The position numbers and the translations under genes are program-made. Shown here one piece after another: positions 35,385 through 47,700 of a stretch of DNA of 64,000 bases (position 1 is the stretch's first letter; every line of letters starts with the position of its first letter). The notes under the pieces are model-generated. The model had not been told where the DNA came from. It made no database searches and saw only the letters and a list, made by a program, of their open reading frames with translations. The stretch covers positions 1 through 64,000 of the forward strand of contig JAXRKP010001079.1 of the NCBI GenBank assembly GCA_037039925.1, written 5' to 3'. This stretch comes from Doris montereyensis. Its lineage: Eukaryota; Mollusca; Gastropoda; Nudibranchia; Dorididae.

Positions 35385-36197
35385 CACCCAACCTAGTTAT
35401 ACGGCAAACTGTTGTGCCAGTGGTAACGTGGCGTTATAAAGGGAATGGTGTTATGACCAAGACACCCTTTTCAGTATTTCAACGAGGGAAATAATCAATG
35501 AAGTAGAAAACTAATGACAAGACAATGTAAGCCTTCTGCATGTGAAAGAAAGAGCCATTGTAGTATTACATGTATATAGTAATACATATATTAGGATCGC
35601 CCAGTTCTCTTAGCCTTATGTAGTCTGAAAAAAACATCGACAGACACACCTCCAACTCAAAATGGATTAATCTAGGTTATGACGTTGTGAAGCATAATTT
35701 TCGCCACTCAATTGTACCCAATCATAGCCATGCCTTACCCGCCAACCTATTGTCAGGATTATGACGCGATCTATGCCGATGAACTCTTCATTCCACTGGC
35801 ATAGACCTAAGCAGTGAACGACAAACATTATCTCCAAACCCCTAATACTCTAGTTCTCATGAAGAAGAAGTCTTGTGTCACTAGTGTCAGTGTCATTTCT
35901 ATAAATGTAAGAGTACTAGGACACACAAAACTATGGTGTTTGTATGTGTGTAGTGTCTGTTTGACTCTGTGATCTGTGACCAAGCCAAACCAGATTCTAA
36001 TTCTACTTCTACCCGCTTGCATCACTTTGGGGGAAGAGGGTGATGGTATAACGAGTTGTATTTTACACGTTATTAAAGTGCGTTAATGCCAGATCATTGG
36101 CGTCTGGCGGTATAACAAGTTATTATTTTATTTTTGTATAGTGGCAGATTCATATCAATCAAAGGTGAAAAGCTGGCGGTATACCAAGGTTTGAGTG
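35385..36197. mobile_element. TA-flanked inverted-repeat element, pogo-like
   Basis: The left end is CACCCAACCTAGTTATACGG and the inverted right end is CACTCAAACCTTGGTATACC; both are flanked by TA. The ends follow the CA-x-x-CAAACCT-GTTATA pattern of pogo/Tigger-type elements. The 813-bp interior has no transposase. Extra GGCGGTATAAC motifs near 36050-36110 suggest nested end fragments. Confidence 0.75.
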
Positions 36198-36542
36198 TAA
36201 ATGGTATTTCAGATTAAATGATTTAGTTATTTCAATCATTGGTTGGCTGTGTAGGGTGAAGATTATTGGACTAAGATCATATCCTTGAGACTGAGACACA
36301 CAATATTTCAAGATCTTTTGTTCAGAAAATTCATTCTCAATACAATGTATTAACTGATTCAACGGATTGGTATCCACCAGTGACCAGTCAAATATGATTC
36401 ATACCAAAGTAAGATAGTCCATGAAAATCCAAAGGTATGTTTAACTTTAAGCCTTTTTAGAAGTATGTTATGATCAAGTGTATCAAATGCTGTGGAGAGA
36501 TCAGGAAGAGCCAGTGTGCAAATATTCCTTTATCAATTTCAT

Positions 36543-36725
36543 TTTCTTGTGACTGAGAGGCTAGGCTGTCAGATTTAGGATCATGAGGTCACCGGGTTTC
36601 AAATCCTGCAAAGCTAAACCCCAACATTTTATTCCTTGGGAAAGACACCTAACCCCATTTTCTCCACTCAACCCAGGTGCAAATGGGTACAAGCACTAGC
36701 TTGGGAGTAAAAACCTGTGTCAGCC
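36543..36725 (+). mobile_element. tRNA-derived SINE
   Basis: This has a head with GAGAGGCTAGGCTGTCAG, GGATCATGAGGTCACC and a B-box GGTTTCAAATCC, and a body with TTCCTTGGGAAAGACACC and CACTCAACCCAGGTGC. It is the most complete of the family copies here and clearly related to 34071 and 34615. Confidence 0.8.
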
Positions 36726-39687
36726 AAGTGTCCTTTCATGGGTCCATTTATACATGGATTTTGCATTTTTGTTCCAACCAAGTGTCAAGTGGTCAGTCCA
36801 TGTCTTCTTGCTTTAAAGCTGTTTTTTCTTTTCGGGACAATTTCCGATAGTCTTTCCATAATCAAGAGATTACTAATTGAGAAATTCCATGCTTCAGTGC
36901 TGTTTCAGCAAAATTAAGTGCACCTGTCAACTCCAACTGGTCTAACTCTTCAATGGTTTTCAACTTCATCTCTAAAGTAAGACATGTTATTTGGGATGCC
37001 ATGATCACAAGGGTGAAAGATTTTAATTTAGATCTAACTCACGCCCTTTTGAAAACAATATATGTTCTTAATATTTGTGCTCTTTGGTACTACGGATTTA
37101 TACTCTTCTAAAGATTTCTTAAAAATGTTACTTTGGATTGGGGTGAAGTAATAAGAGTCACTACAGCTTTATTAATACATTATTGTAAAATTAAAACTGT
37201 TTTCATCTGTCTGTAGGCGGTTGGTTCGCGGGGGCGATGCTGGAAGGTCCTTCTTCTTTCTTTCCTTTCTTTCCTTATTTTTTATCTTGCTGTTTCCTCT
37301 TAATTCAACCTGAAATCACCGCAATGGTGGATGGGGTAAATTTCAATGAAACAAACAAACCAGTAGATTTTGAGATTCTCTTTTAGATGGTATATTGGTA
37401 CGTAATGCTGTGTTTATGAAAATACTATTTCATCTTTAAAAAAGTATACTTCCTTTTTGCTCTTGAGTGATATTTAGATGTTACACTTCAGAACATATTT
37501 ACACACTGTTTAATAATTATACAGCCCCAAATAGAATAGAATACATATACTTGAGTACTATCAAAACAATTACTACTAGCTTTACTCCATAGGCCTAGAT
37601 CATGATTATAGTATAGTAGCTTATCTAAAATTGAATGTGTTATGCATACTTTTTAGTTCCTTCTCACCCTTAAACAAGTAGGCCCAAGATCAAATAAAAA
37701 AAAAAGTATTAACAATGTGTGAAAAAGCCTAATAATACCAATGTTGATATCATGCATTACAGAAATTTATTGTTCAGAAGTTTACTTGTTGTACATGATA
37801 CATTGTGTAATATTATACAGTGCGCATACATTGTTAGTGCCAATTAAGGTGAACTTGTAATAAATTGTAAGTATTTCAAATACAGGTAACACTATCATTG
37901 CTTCCAATTTCAAATGAAATTCCATATACATGTGTACTGTATGTTATTCACTTGAAGAGAACTTTTTCTTCTCTAAATGAAATGACATGAAAAGTGTAAA
38001 AATAAAATAAAATTCTGTTGAGATAAATTGTTGTATTTTATTTTTATTGTAAGAAGACTCAGAGATACCGTAAGTGAAATTGAATGTGCTTTCCACCAAT
38101 TCTAGAATATAATGAAATTGAAATATAAAAACATCTTCTAATCAAACTGTCATGATTTGTGGTGATCTCTTATTGATATTTTACAGTGATTTGTTGTCTA
38201 TGTCATAGTGTTGCTATATAAATCAAGTGCATAAGAACGTCTGTCTTCTTTGGATGGATATTTGTTTTGTTTAACTTGTTCCAGTGTGTGTGTGTTAAAT
38301 ATAATACAGTCTGATTCCCTTATCTTCATCGTGTTTATCAACATATTTTTGTGATCCTTATTTGTCTCGTATCTTATGGTGTAAACTTGACAAATCAATA
38401 TAATTTATCATGTATGTATATCTGACAAGTTACTTTGCAAAAATAACAGTGATGTTTCTGAAGACTCAGTAGATGTAATCATTGCTCTTACTTCCTATCA
38501 TACCCACAGGCTGTATAATGATCAAACTGCAAGGTAGGGGGAGATTTGGAGTAAGTGGTGGTGACATGAGGTGTTTTCAAGGATCAAAGGGAGCTTTTCC
38601 ATTTAATTTTAAATTCCACCCAAACAACCAGAGAATGAAGATCAAAGTTCTCGCCACTATGACCCATCGAGCCAATGCCTGAACGCTCACTTCCAGTGTT
38701 CTTATCTAAAGACGTCACATGGCTGTGATTCATATTATAAGGGATGTGATTGGGTTAGCAAGTTTCACATATTAAATTGAGTTCTTTTGGCAAAACAAAA
38801 TGTTTATATATTTTTAAAAACAGACAACCAACCACAACAAAACAAAAACAATCCTTTGAAAGAAAAAGAAAAAATCACACTTTTTTTAGTACCATGAAAA
38901 CAATTTAAAGGAGACCTTAAACACATCCAGATGATCAAATCGCCGATTAAAGTGTCACATTGTAAACGAATGGCCTCAGATCTACAATGAAGGTCTGGTG
39001 CCCTTTACGGGGCACAGAACACTATGATGCTGTTCATCACTGTCCAGATATCTCTCTCTTTCTTTGACTTGTGCCTCAGGTTGCTAAACACACACAATTT
39101 TACAATACGCCCGAAGAAGAGAAGAAAGAGACAGTGAGAAAGAAGAGAGAGAGGCAAACAGACAAGACGGAGAAAATTGCTGAATTGTATGGCTGTAGTG
39201 GTTTTAGAAAAGTGGAGTCGGGTGGCTTTGATGCTTAGACTATCACAAACAGTTGCGTGTTAGGTTTATTAAGGGCATAAACTCTCTATACTATGGTAAC
39301 TTGTTCCAAAATTTAGGTGTTCGAATCCAGAATCTTGCATTTCCATTTCCGGGTACGAATAAGGAAGAAATAATCTGTCCCCAGCTCATCTGTGGAATTA
39401 TGAAGACATCTGGATTATGGCACTACTGGACTATGAAACGTGACTAGTACAACTAGTAATGATATAGCCTTTTGCTAATTTGCCTCTTTCCTCTCTGTTC
39501 CCTTATATATACAGTAGTGATCTAAGATCATGCTGCCTAACTGTAACAACACTTTAACCAGCACATTATCTCAGGAATTTTGTCTATATACATTAATTGG
39601 CCCCTTAACAATACTCCAGGGCCTGCTAACATTATTAACAACAGACACCTAACTTGTTAAATATGAAGGCATTTCAATTAAACCATA
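36726..39687. other. Intergenic, no gene seen
   Basis: AT-rich sequence with small pyrimidine runs at about 37245-37280. Open frames at 38482-38682 and 39253-39447 lack motifs, bias or splice context. Confidence 0.45.
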
Positions 39688-40695
39688 TGTGTAGATAATC
39701 AAGCCAAGCCTTTCAGCTATAATAAAAACTCCATGGGGAGCATACAGTACACAAGCTTGTTAGGCACTTCATACTAACAAAACATGTTGACAGATCTTTC
39801 TCTACCTATAGCCTAGCCGGGCACTCATTCACACATGAATAAGTTAGGAAAGTAGAGTGAAATACCTTCCTAAGAGTATAAAGTTGTGAAAAACACACCA
39901 GTGCCAGGTTAGAAATGACCCAGTGTCTTGATTACAAGCTCACAACACTACAGTTCAGCTACAACGCCTCAATAGGTGCTGATAGTGATAGCAAACCCTC
40001 TCTACCTGCCAGACGAACTCTCTCCACCTGTACCAAGCAAATAATGATTTTGCATAAGCTGTTAACAGTGAATCTTAATCTACCTGCTGCTAATCAGTGT
40101 GGCGTCATGATGTAGAGAATGCTTTTGAGTAGGCAAAACAAGTATTGATCTAAATTCATCATTCCTTAACGTATAATTCGAAAACAATAGACAATCTTTG
40201 TCAATCGACCTACTTAAAGTACAAGTAAAGTTTCGTTACGGCCTGATCTTGATCACTCCTATTTTCCCTATCCTGGGCTGCTCTTCTGGTTTTCACAAGG
40301 CCATCCCTCTACTTCTCCACAATTTTGCATCGTGCTGTTTCTTGGCTCTCTCTTTCTCTAAAATTGTCAATCAAATCCAAGATACATGTCCACTCCAACC
40401 AGTGTAGATGTTGGTGCGAGCTTTCCTTGATTTGTTGCATGCTTGTCAGGTAGAAATGGATGGCCGTTGGCTACATAAAGTTTCACCCCTTGTAAGGCTG
40501 ATCTGCCCTTCGGGCAAGTTAAAGTGATAGATGTTTATTGCATGATTGACACTGACAGGTTGGGTAGGAATGAGATTTAACCGTGGTCAAATTTGTTTGC
40601 TGTCCGCTTACTACCACAGTCAACCTACTAGTGCTACCAGCACAATTTTTGACCTCCCAAGGCTACGTGTTCTTAGACTGCTACTACTGTATTAA
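39688..40695 (+). repeat. Dispersed repeat, copy interrupted by a SINE
   Basis: This is the second copy of the repeat at 10668-11275, same orientation and clearly diverged. It is about 400 bases longer, mainly because a reversed SINE at 39725-39960 lies inside it, between the CAGCTATAATAAA block and the CTCTACCTGCCAGAC block. Confidence 0.75.
39725..39960 (-). mobile_element. SINE nested in dispersed repeat
   Basis: On the minus strand this matches the 34165-34400 SINE: GTTGTGAGCTTGTAATCAAG at the head, and TAACAAGCTTGTGTACTGTA with GCTCCCC near the end. It is absent from the other copy of the host repeat. Confidence 0.75.
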
Positions 40696-41895
40696 TAGTA
40701 TTATCAACTTTCTCTGGTATTGACATTACCATATATATGATGGTGGTCTCACTAACGTTGAGGTGTCGAGAGGGCCTATCCTATAGTTAAGAACAGTGAT
40801 ACTGACACATAAATGAGACAAATTTTGTTGTTAGGAGAATTTATATCGTTTTTAAAAAACCCAACAGGGTGATTGATTATGTGACAAAATGTAAGGGTAC
40901 AAAGAAAGCCTAGCGGAGAAATCCTTTATGAACGGAAAAAGCAAATAAATAATGTACTGTAGTAGAGGGATAATATTAATATTATTTGATAGTTCTTACT
41001 GACTGTTTACACACAATAACAATTTACAATACATGTATAATATAAATCCATAAATACTACACACGTCAATTGACAGTTTGGTTTTTTTAATATAGATATT
41101 CAACACTTTAATATTTTTAAATACATGTTGACTTGTGAATAGCCAGAAGTCACAGGGAAACAAGAACAAAAGTAGCTCACATTCATATGTAGTTGCATAA
41201 AACTGAGATGTTGGTAAAGCATTGAAGACAGAAATCATTTATAATGCAACTATTGCAACCATTTTTCCATTACCACAGTCATGTAATATTGCACAAAATA
41301 AACTTAAGACATGAATCAAGTGGCTACACTTCTCTAACGACTTTTACCATATCTCTCACAGGACCAGGAGCTCATTTTAACAATAACAGAGCAGATTTGA
41401 ATAACACGCGAGAAACAACTTGAGCTGTCTAGCATGACTATAACTAGTATAACTCAACAGTTTTCCATGTAGAGCTCTTCCAGGTCTAGAGTCCATAATA
41501 GAGACAGCGTATCCCAGTTTCAGTAACATTTACTCAGTCACTGCTGGGCACTTTCGGTTAAGACGATTTAGAAGTGCCAAGCATTTCAATACATAATTTT
41601 AAAAATTATGTTAAGTGTACTGTAATTTGAAGAGGATACATAATGCAAAATGCATTCTCTTCAGAAAAATAACTTCAGTATGAAAATATAAACTCAAATC
41701 TGACTGCATCAATTATTCAATTCATTAGAATGTATTCAGATTACATTTTTCCCTAAAAAACTGTACAGACTGTTTCAATCACATGAAGTCATTGGTTCAA
41801 AGAGCAATGACAACACACTATTCTTTGTCAAATGATTTCAAAATCTGCTTCTTCGCCAAATTAGAATACTTATATCAATCCATTACTCCTCAATC
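40696..41895. other. Intergenic, no gene seen
   Basis: AT-rich sequence; no coding exon, repeat unit or motif supported. Confidence 0.4.
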
Positions 41896-41899
41896 TTAA

Positions 41900-42755
41900 G
41901 GGGATATGCGGCACCTGGAACAGGCCATTTGGGTAAAAAATATCAAAATCGAGGTTATGGCATTTCTTTCTAGTTCCACTTTAGCTTTACACACAAACCA
42001 CCCTAAGCCTGAATTCCCTGTCTTTCTGTGAAAAAATAGTCTTTGAAGACAACAACCGTCACCAGTTCCGTGACAAATTATCATATTTTGCCTTGTTTTG
42101 AGACCCTCACAAAGCCCTTACTCCTCCATTGAAATAGGACCGTCCTATTCATTTACACACTTCTTCGTATGCACTGTGCCATTCATATTGAGACTACATG
42201 GTCAGAGACAATAGTATTGTTTCAGTATAGTACAATAATATTGTATTGAGAACTGCTAGCCAAAGTCCACAATTCAATTGCGTTTTTCTCAAACTATTTT
42301 TTTTCCTCCACTGTTTGGCCTTATTTGTACATATTTTGTCATGAAATTTCACATGTCCATAGCCGGTTACTGTACAAACAAACTTTGAAAAACATTTTCC
42401 GAATAATATATACTTTTTGCAAAAATATTTGTTTTCATTATTATTTTGTATGTTAACTAAACAAATCATAAAACATAAATAAAACTGAAAGTCCGATTTT
42501 TTAGTGTGAAAGTTTATAGTTTTTTATATGTGAAGTTTGGAGCGATTTGGTCATTAAATTTTTCTACATAGCTATGTAAAATAACGTGTAAACAAAAACC
42601 ATAACAATTCAAGATGGCGATCGTTTCCATGACAACCAAGTAAATAACACAATATAAGTTTGTGTTTCAATACACTGATTACACATATGCATAACTCAAC
42701 CCCAAAAAAAAAAAATCAAAATTAAAAAATATAGTTTCAGAAACTGCATTTCCCC
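41900..42755. mobile_element. TTAA-flanked inverted-repeat element
   Basis: TTAA lies directly outside both ends (41896-41899 and 42756-42759). The left end reads GGGGATATGCGG and the inverted right end GGGGAAATGCAG, matching at 10 of 12 positions. TTAA target duplication is typical of piggyBac-type transposition. No transposase frame is present, so it would be a non-autonomous element of 856 bp. The ends are short, so this needs other genomic copies to confirm. Confidence 0.6.
42623..42636. promoter_or_regulatory. X-box-like RFX site next to a YY1-like site
   Basis: GTTTCCATGACAAC fits the RFX X-box (two half-sites with a 2-bp spacer). AAGATGGCG, a YY1-type motif, is immediately upstream at 42611. 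Both are inside the TTAA-flanked element. A functional role is inference only. Confidence 0.35.
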
Positions 42756-42759
42756 TTAA

Positions 42760-44633
42760 ACATGCAAGGAAAGAAATTCATATCATATAAAAAAAGAAGA
42801 TAAATATAGAGTCGGTGTATCATTATCAGATATATATCAACCCAACCAAAAAGTCTCTCTCAGTCTCATCAACAAAGCAGAGGCCTCATAGTCTTAGATA
42901 AGTATAAAAGAATCCATGAGTAGTACAAAATTGTTGTAAGACAATGGTGATTGTTGCCTCTGGATAAAAAGTGGTGGCCTAGTTTTATCCTTAAAAAAGT
43001 TGATTATCAATGAGTTCAGAGACTCCCCCAATAACATTTCAAATCAAAAGAATTAAAAATAAAAATGAGACATGTTACAAACTTGAAACAAAACTTAAAA
43101 TCCAATGACTGGGACTAAGAAACAAATGTGGAAACATTCACCATAGAAAGAGATGCTGCCTTCCCTCCCATTTCTTTCCCATCTTTAATTTAATCAGGGA
43201 AGAAAAAAAACTGACAATATCCCCTTTCTTTTTAAGACATATTTTATACATGATTATTTTAAAGCACCAACTTAAATTTAAGAAATGATGGCTTGATCCA
43301 TACTACCTCCATCTTCATAATTAGCTCAATTTTCTAGTTGATATATATCTATACAATGCAAGCAATAATGAATGTTCCCCAAATGCTTCTTGGTGAAAAA
43401 TACAGAGCAATAAATCGGAAGCCTGTGCATTTTAATTCAGTATAAATTTTATTTCTGCTATACTGACAGGCACATCATCTATCAACAGCATATTACAACC
43501 TTTCAACACACATGTATTAACAAATCACTCTAAAAAAAGACCCCTCAAAAAATGTGTCGTAAGACCAACACACATTATATCCCTCTTCACTTGCTATGGC
43601 AAGGTTCAAAATAGAAGCAGTAATTTATAAATATCAATGAATCAAATGCCTTTTCACGTCTGATTGGAAAATGTAGACAGACAACAGAGTTATGCAATCT
43701 ATACAAAAGTAAATTTTATGACCATAACATCAGAGTTGTGAGATTCTACTGGTATTTACTCTAGTTTTTGTGACACCATTTTTTTAAAGAGTATATTTTC
43801 GTAGCAAATGAATACTTTGAAGAAAAGTTGAGCACACCACACATCAAAAAATCATTTCATCTTCCCTCTGCTTGAATTGTCATCATTCACAAACATTATC
43901 ATGGTATACAACCGTAGCATGGTTTTAGAAGCGTTAACTTCTGGGTTTGAGGGCATTATTTTGTTTTCATTTAGTATCTCTCTGTTTTGTTTCTCTGGAT
44001 TTTTTTGTTTTGCCCCCAACAATCATTAGCTCTGTTCAAACTTGCCAAAAAAAGGCAAATGAAAAATTTCAACAAAAAAACTCCCCAAATAAGCAAAATA
44101 AAAGTATACCAATATGAACGACAAAACAACAAAAACACCGAACTTCAGTATACCATACCAATGAAGACAGCAAAAACGATTAAATCACATTATTCTCTCT
44201 CTCCTTCAACAAACCAAAGTACATACATGTTCTCGCAATAGAATCATTAGCACATATGTATATTCTGAATAAATAAAAGGCTTGCTTTGAGACACACATT
44301 TCCATAAATGTACCCCCCCCCACCAAAAAAAACATTTAACCTAAGCTAAAAAGCAAATCAATGCATCAGTTATCACAATCAATGTGGACAAATTAAAAGT
44401 TAAGATGCACAAAGGTGTATGAGAATGAACAGACAGAATAAGATCTTGAGTTTAAGCAGCACCTGGCGACCATGCTCAAATAATGAATAAATAAATAACT
44501 CAACTCTTGTTCAGCTTGCTTCACACGTATCAATTCAAAGGTATGAAATATTAAACATGACCTTCAAAGGACTCTCACCATTATACAACATCATAATTTT
44601 AGATTTACACTGTTGTTGAATCTAGATCAAATG
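42760..44633 (-). other. Downstream flank of GGA, 3' UTR region
   Basis: AT-rich sequence after the GGA stop codon. Minus-strand AATAAA at about 43447 could be a distant poly(A) signal. An 84-codon plus-strand frame at 43987-44241 is K/N/Q-rich and without support. Confidence 0.4.
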
Positions 44634-44726
44634 TCACTGTATTTGAATACCATCAACATCGCCCACATCGGAGACTGGCTCACCACTTAGAGTATAGGTT
44701 ACTTTGAACTTTAATCTCACCTTTTC
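44634..44726 (-). CDS. GGA1: GGA last exon, end of ear domain
   Basis: This encodes EKVRLKFKVTYTLSGEPVSD and VGDVDGIQIQ to TGA. It matches the last strands of the gamma-adaptin ear; the protein stops without the usual F-P-P-P tail of vertebrate GGAs. Confidence 0.93.
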   Translation of the reverse strand, partial: EKVRLKFKVTYTLSGEPVSDVGDVDGIQIQ

Positions 44727-47700
44727 CTGAGGAAGAAAGAGGCAAAAAATGAAGTTTTACTACATTTTAAGATCAGCATGGCATAATAAGAACCTATATT
44801 AATATTTGTAAATCATATATGAAAATTCAGATCAATCTATCTCAACATTCCCTTAAGAGGAGTCCTTAAGGCCACTATGTGATTGTGATGTATCTGAATA
44901 TGTATTCAACAAGGAGAAGCAAAAATGAACATGCAAAATGATTATACATGTGCATAAGTTAAAACTTTTAAACCCAAGAACAATGACACAACAATAAAAC
45001 CTAAACTTTAAATTACTGCATGTGTGGTTTAATTAATGCTTTGACTGCTAAGGTTGATTTATATCAGTACGTTGATGCTTCAAATAATGGGTCAGTATGC
45101 TGCTTTTGACATACATTGGATATTCAACCTCATCAAGAAAAAGAGTGATCTTTCAATCTTTGACCATCAAGTCTTCAGCTAGCTCCATGAACATTTTTCA
45201 GCCATTTGATCCTTGTCGCTCTAGACTTAACCATTCTTATACTGTTTTCCTCAAATCTCTTAGCAATGGGGATGGATCATTTTTTTTTTTATACATCCTT
45301 ACACTTACAATGTTATCTATAATGATAAAAAGAAATGAAACATGGGTTTATTCACTTTCAAGACAATGGTCAATGAGCTAAATATTCTACTCAAGCCTTA
45401 ACCTACAATTTACATGAAAAAAAGATTGTATTTTTGATTTATTAGGACACAAGGAATCCTTTTACAAAGATTATAACATGATTGGATTTAATGTACTAAG
45501 ATCTCATAGAGGTTGCTGTCTCTTATCATTTAAAATCCATCAGTTGCTTTTAACCATTTAAAAATTGAAAGATGCAATGCAAACTATAAGCTTTCAGTTT
45601 CAGTTCACATCAGATATTAGATAATTCTAAACATTAGTTTCAGACCAGGCTCAAGCCAAAAAGTAAGGGAAATGGGTATACCTTTCTGGGATTTGCCACC
45701 AACATGACTTGAGTAATTGCAGCAGGGGGAGTATAGGGTTGAATGATGGGAACTCTGTAGCAGATGGGGGCTGGAGCTTCACTTTCATAAGCTAAAGGAA
45801 ATAAAAACAGGATAATTCATCAACATAACCGATTCAAAATACATTATATCAAATCTTTAACCGAGAGCCACTGTTAGCACATGTTATAGCTGCTTCCCAG
45901 ATTAGCTGCTATCACCTGCACAGTTTTTCGCTCTGCATACTCTTTTTGTACCACCATTCACCTCCTGTAATGCTTTTAAACATGTAAGTAAAAGAGTTCA
46001 ATAAATTCACAACTTAAAGGAGCTCGCTTTCATTCTCTGTTTTCCCACTAAAAGGCCGTTGCAATGAAGCTCATATCTGATACATGCTGATTTTATTTGT
46101 GCATGAAGTGAACATACCATGCAGAGTGTGATGGAAAATGGCTTCCATGTCTTTTCTTTCAAAAGATTATGCTTGTTGTTGACAAGAGACGCACCATACA
46201 TGCAAGGATTCCTTAGTGTAAACTTCCTTTTCTTTCCTGATGTACTGAAACTGATACTATACTACTGACACTGAAAAAGAACTAAATGACAATAAGGCAA
46301 ATCTGCCTACATGGTTGAAATTTTTTTTAAAGGAACAATCAATGCCTTCAATTCTCAACTCTTCAGGACATGAGAAAAAGATAAATAGGCATTAAAAATT
46401 GTCTCTGAATAATTGAAGGGTCATTTCAATAATGTGCCTATATCCTCTTTCGTGAAAAACAAGATAGAGAGATAATCCCAGGAATAAGAGGAAGTAATGC
46501 TTTCTGAAAAGTGTGAAAGTGATATGATGAAAATACGTCACGTTTACAGCTGTTTGAAACTTGGAATTTCCAAAGCCAACTATGCCAAAGTCCATGTGTT
46601 GGGCAATTTTCTCGAAATGATGTAATCGTGACAGGCACACTACTGACATGATCCCTTCAATTTTGCTTATTATAAGTGATTACACTTCATAGAAATTTAA
46701 AGTTAAGAAAGGGTAGTATAACTTACCTTAGGAACAGCTGCTTGAAAAACAAAATTTGTGATAGGATTAGAATTGGTGGAGATGGTAGAGACTACCATTG
46801 TCAGGACATCTGGTCTTGGTCTCTCTTTTGCAAAATGAATCATTATTTTCAGACTGTTCTTGTCGTAGGCTGTCACAGATGGAATGGCTGTAGCTGATGA
46901 ATGAAAAAAGACGTAGAAACGTTTCAGTGCCTAGCAATAAAGCAGTGACTGAAACATGTAACTTGCGAGTCGCTTCAGCCTTTCACAAGTATTGTGGTAA
47001 AATTGAATCAAGATCTTGAGACCCAGAGGTTTATCCTGTTTGCCTTTCATTCATTACTGGTGGTATTCATTCCCATTTGGATAGAGCAAGGAAAAGCATA
47101 TTAAGCATTTTAGTTTTACCCAAGGCCACAACGTCTGGCCTTGTAAAACAAAATCAAGGATTTAAAGCAATGACCTCACAATGCCTTTCACACACCTATT
47201 TATGTCACTTTACAAGTATCGCCTAAATGGAAATAATTCAACCCTTTCTCATCCGTGCTTTAGAATACTTGGAGACGCAACTCCCTAGACTGATAAGAAT
47301 AAGCGGAAGATTATTACCATCTATGGCACTTGAATTTAGACATGTGGTAGAAATGAAGGAAAATGTCCGTGCATAGCACTATATTATGTAAATAGAAGAA
47401 TACCTAGAAATACTTTCTCCTTGAAAATCAGAATGTGTTTTCAATGTCACATGTAACTTTTTCACGTGGAATGACTGCAAATTGCAAAAGAGAGCGAGAT
47501 TGATTAAGTTCACTTTCACCTTCATGTATTTTCTCTTATTTTCCTAATAACAGTTGACAAAAATATCTCAGTGAGCCTCACATAAGATCCGTCAAAAAAA
47601 GTCACAAATACTTTTATCCAGAGTCTTTGAGAAACAAATTATTGAAATGCATACAATTTATATTTTGATTACCTGGCTGAATTTTCTCCAGAGGAACAAA

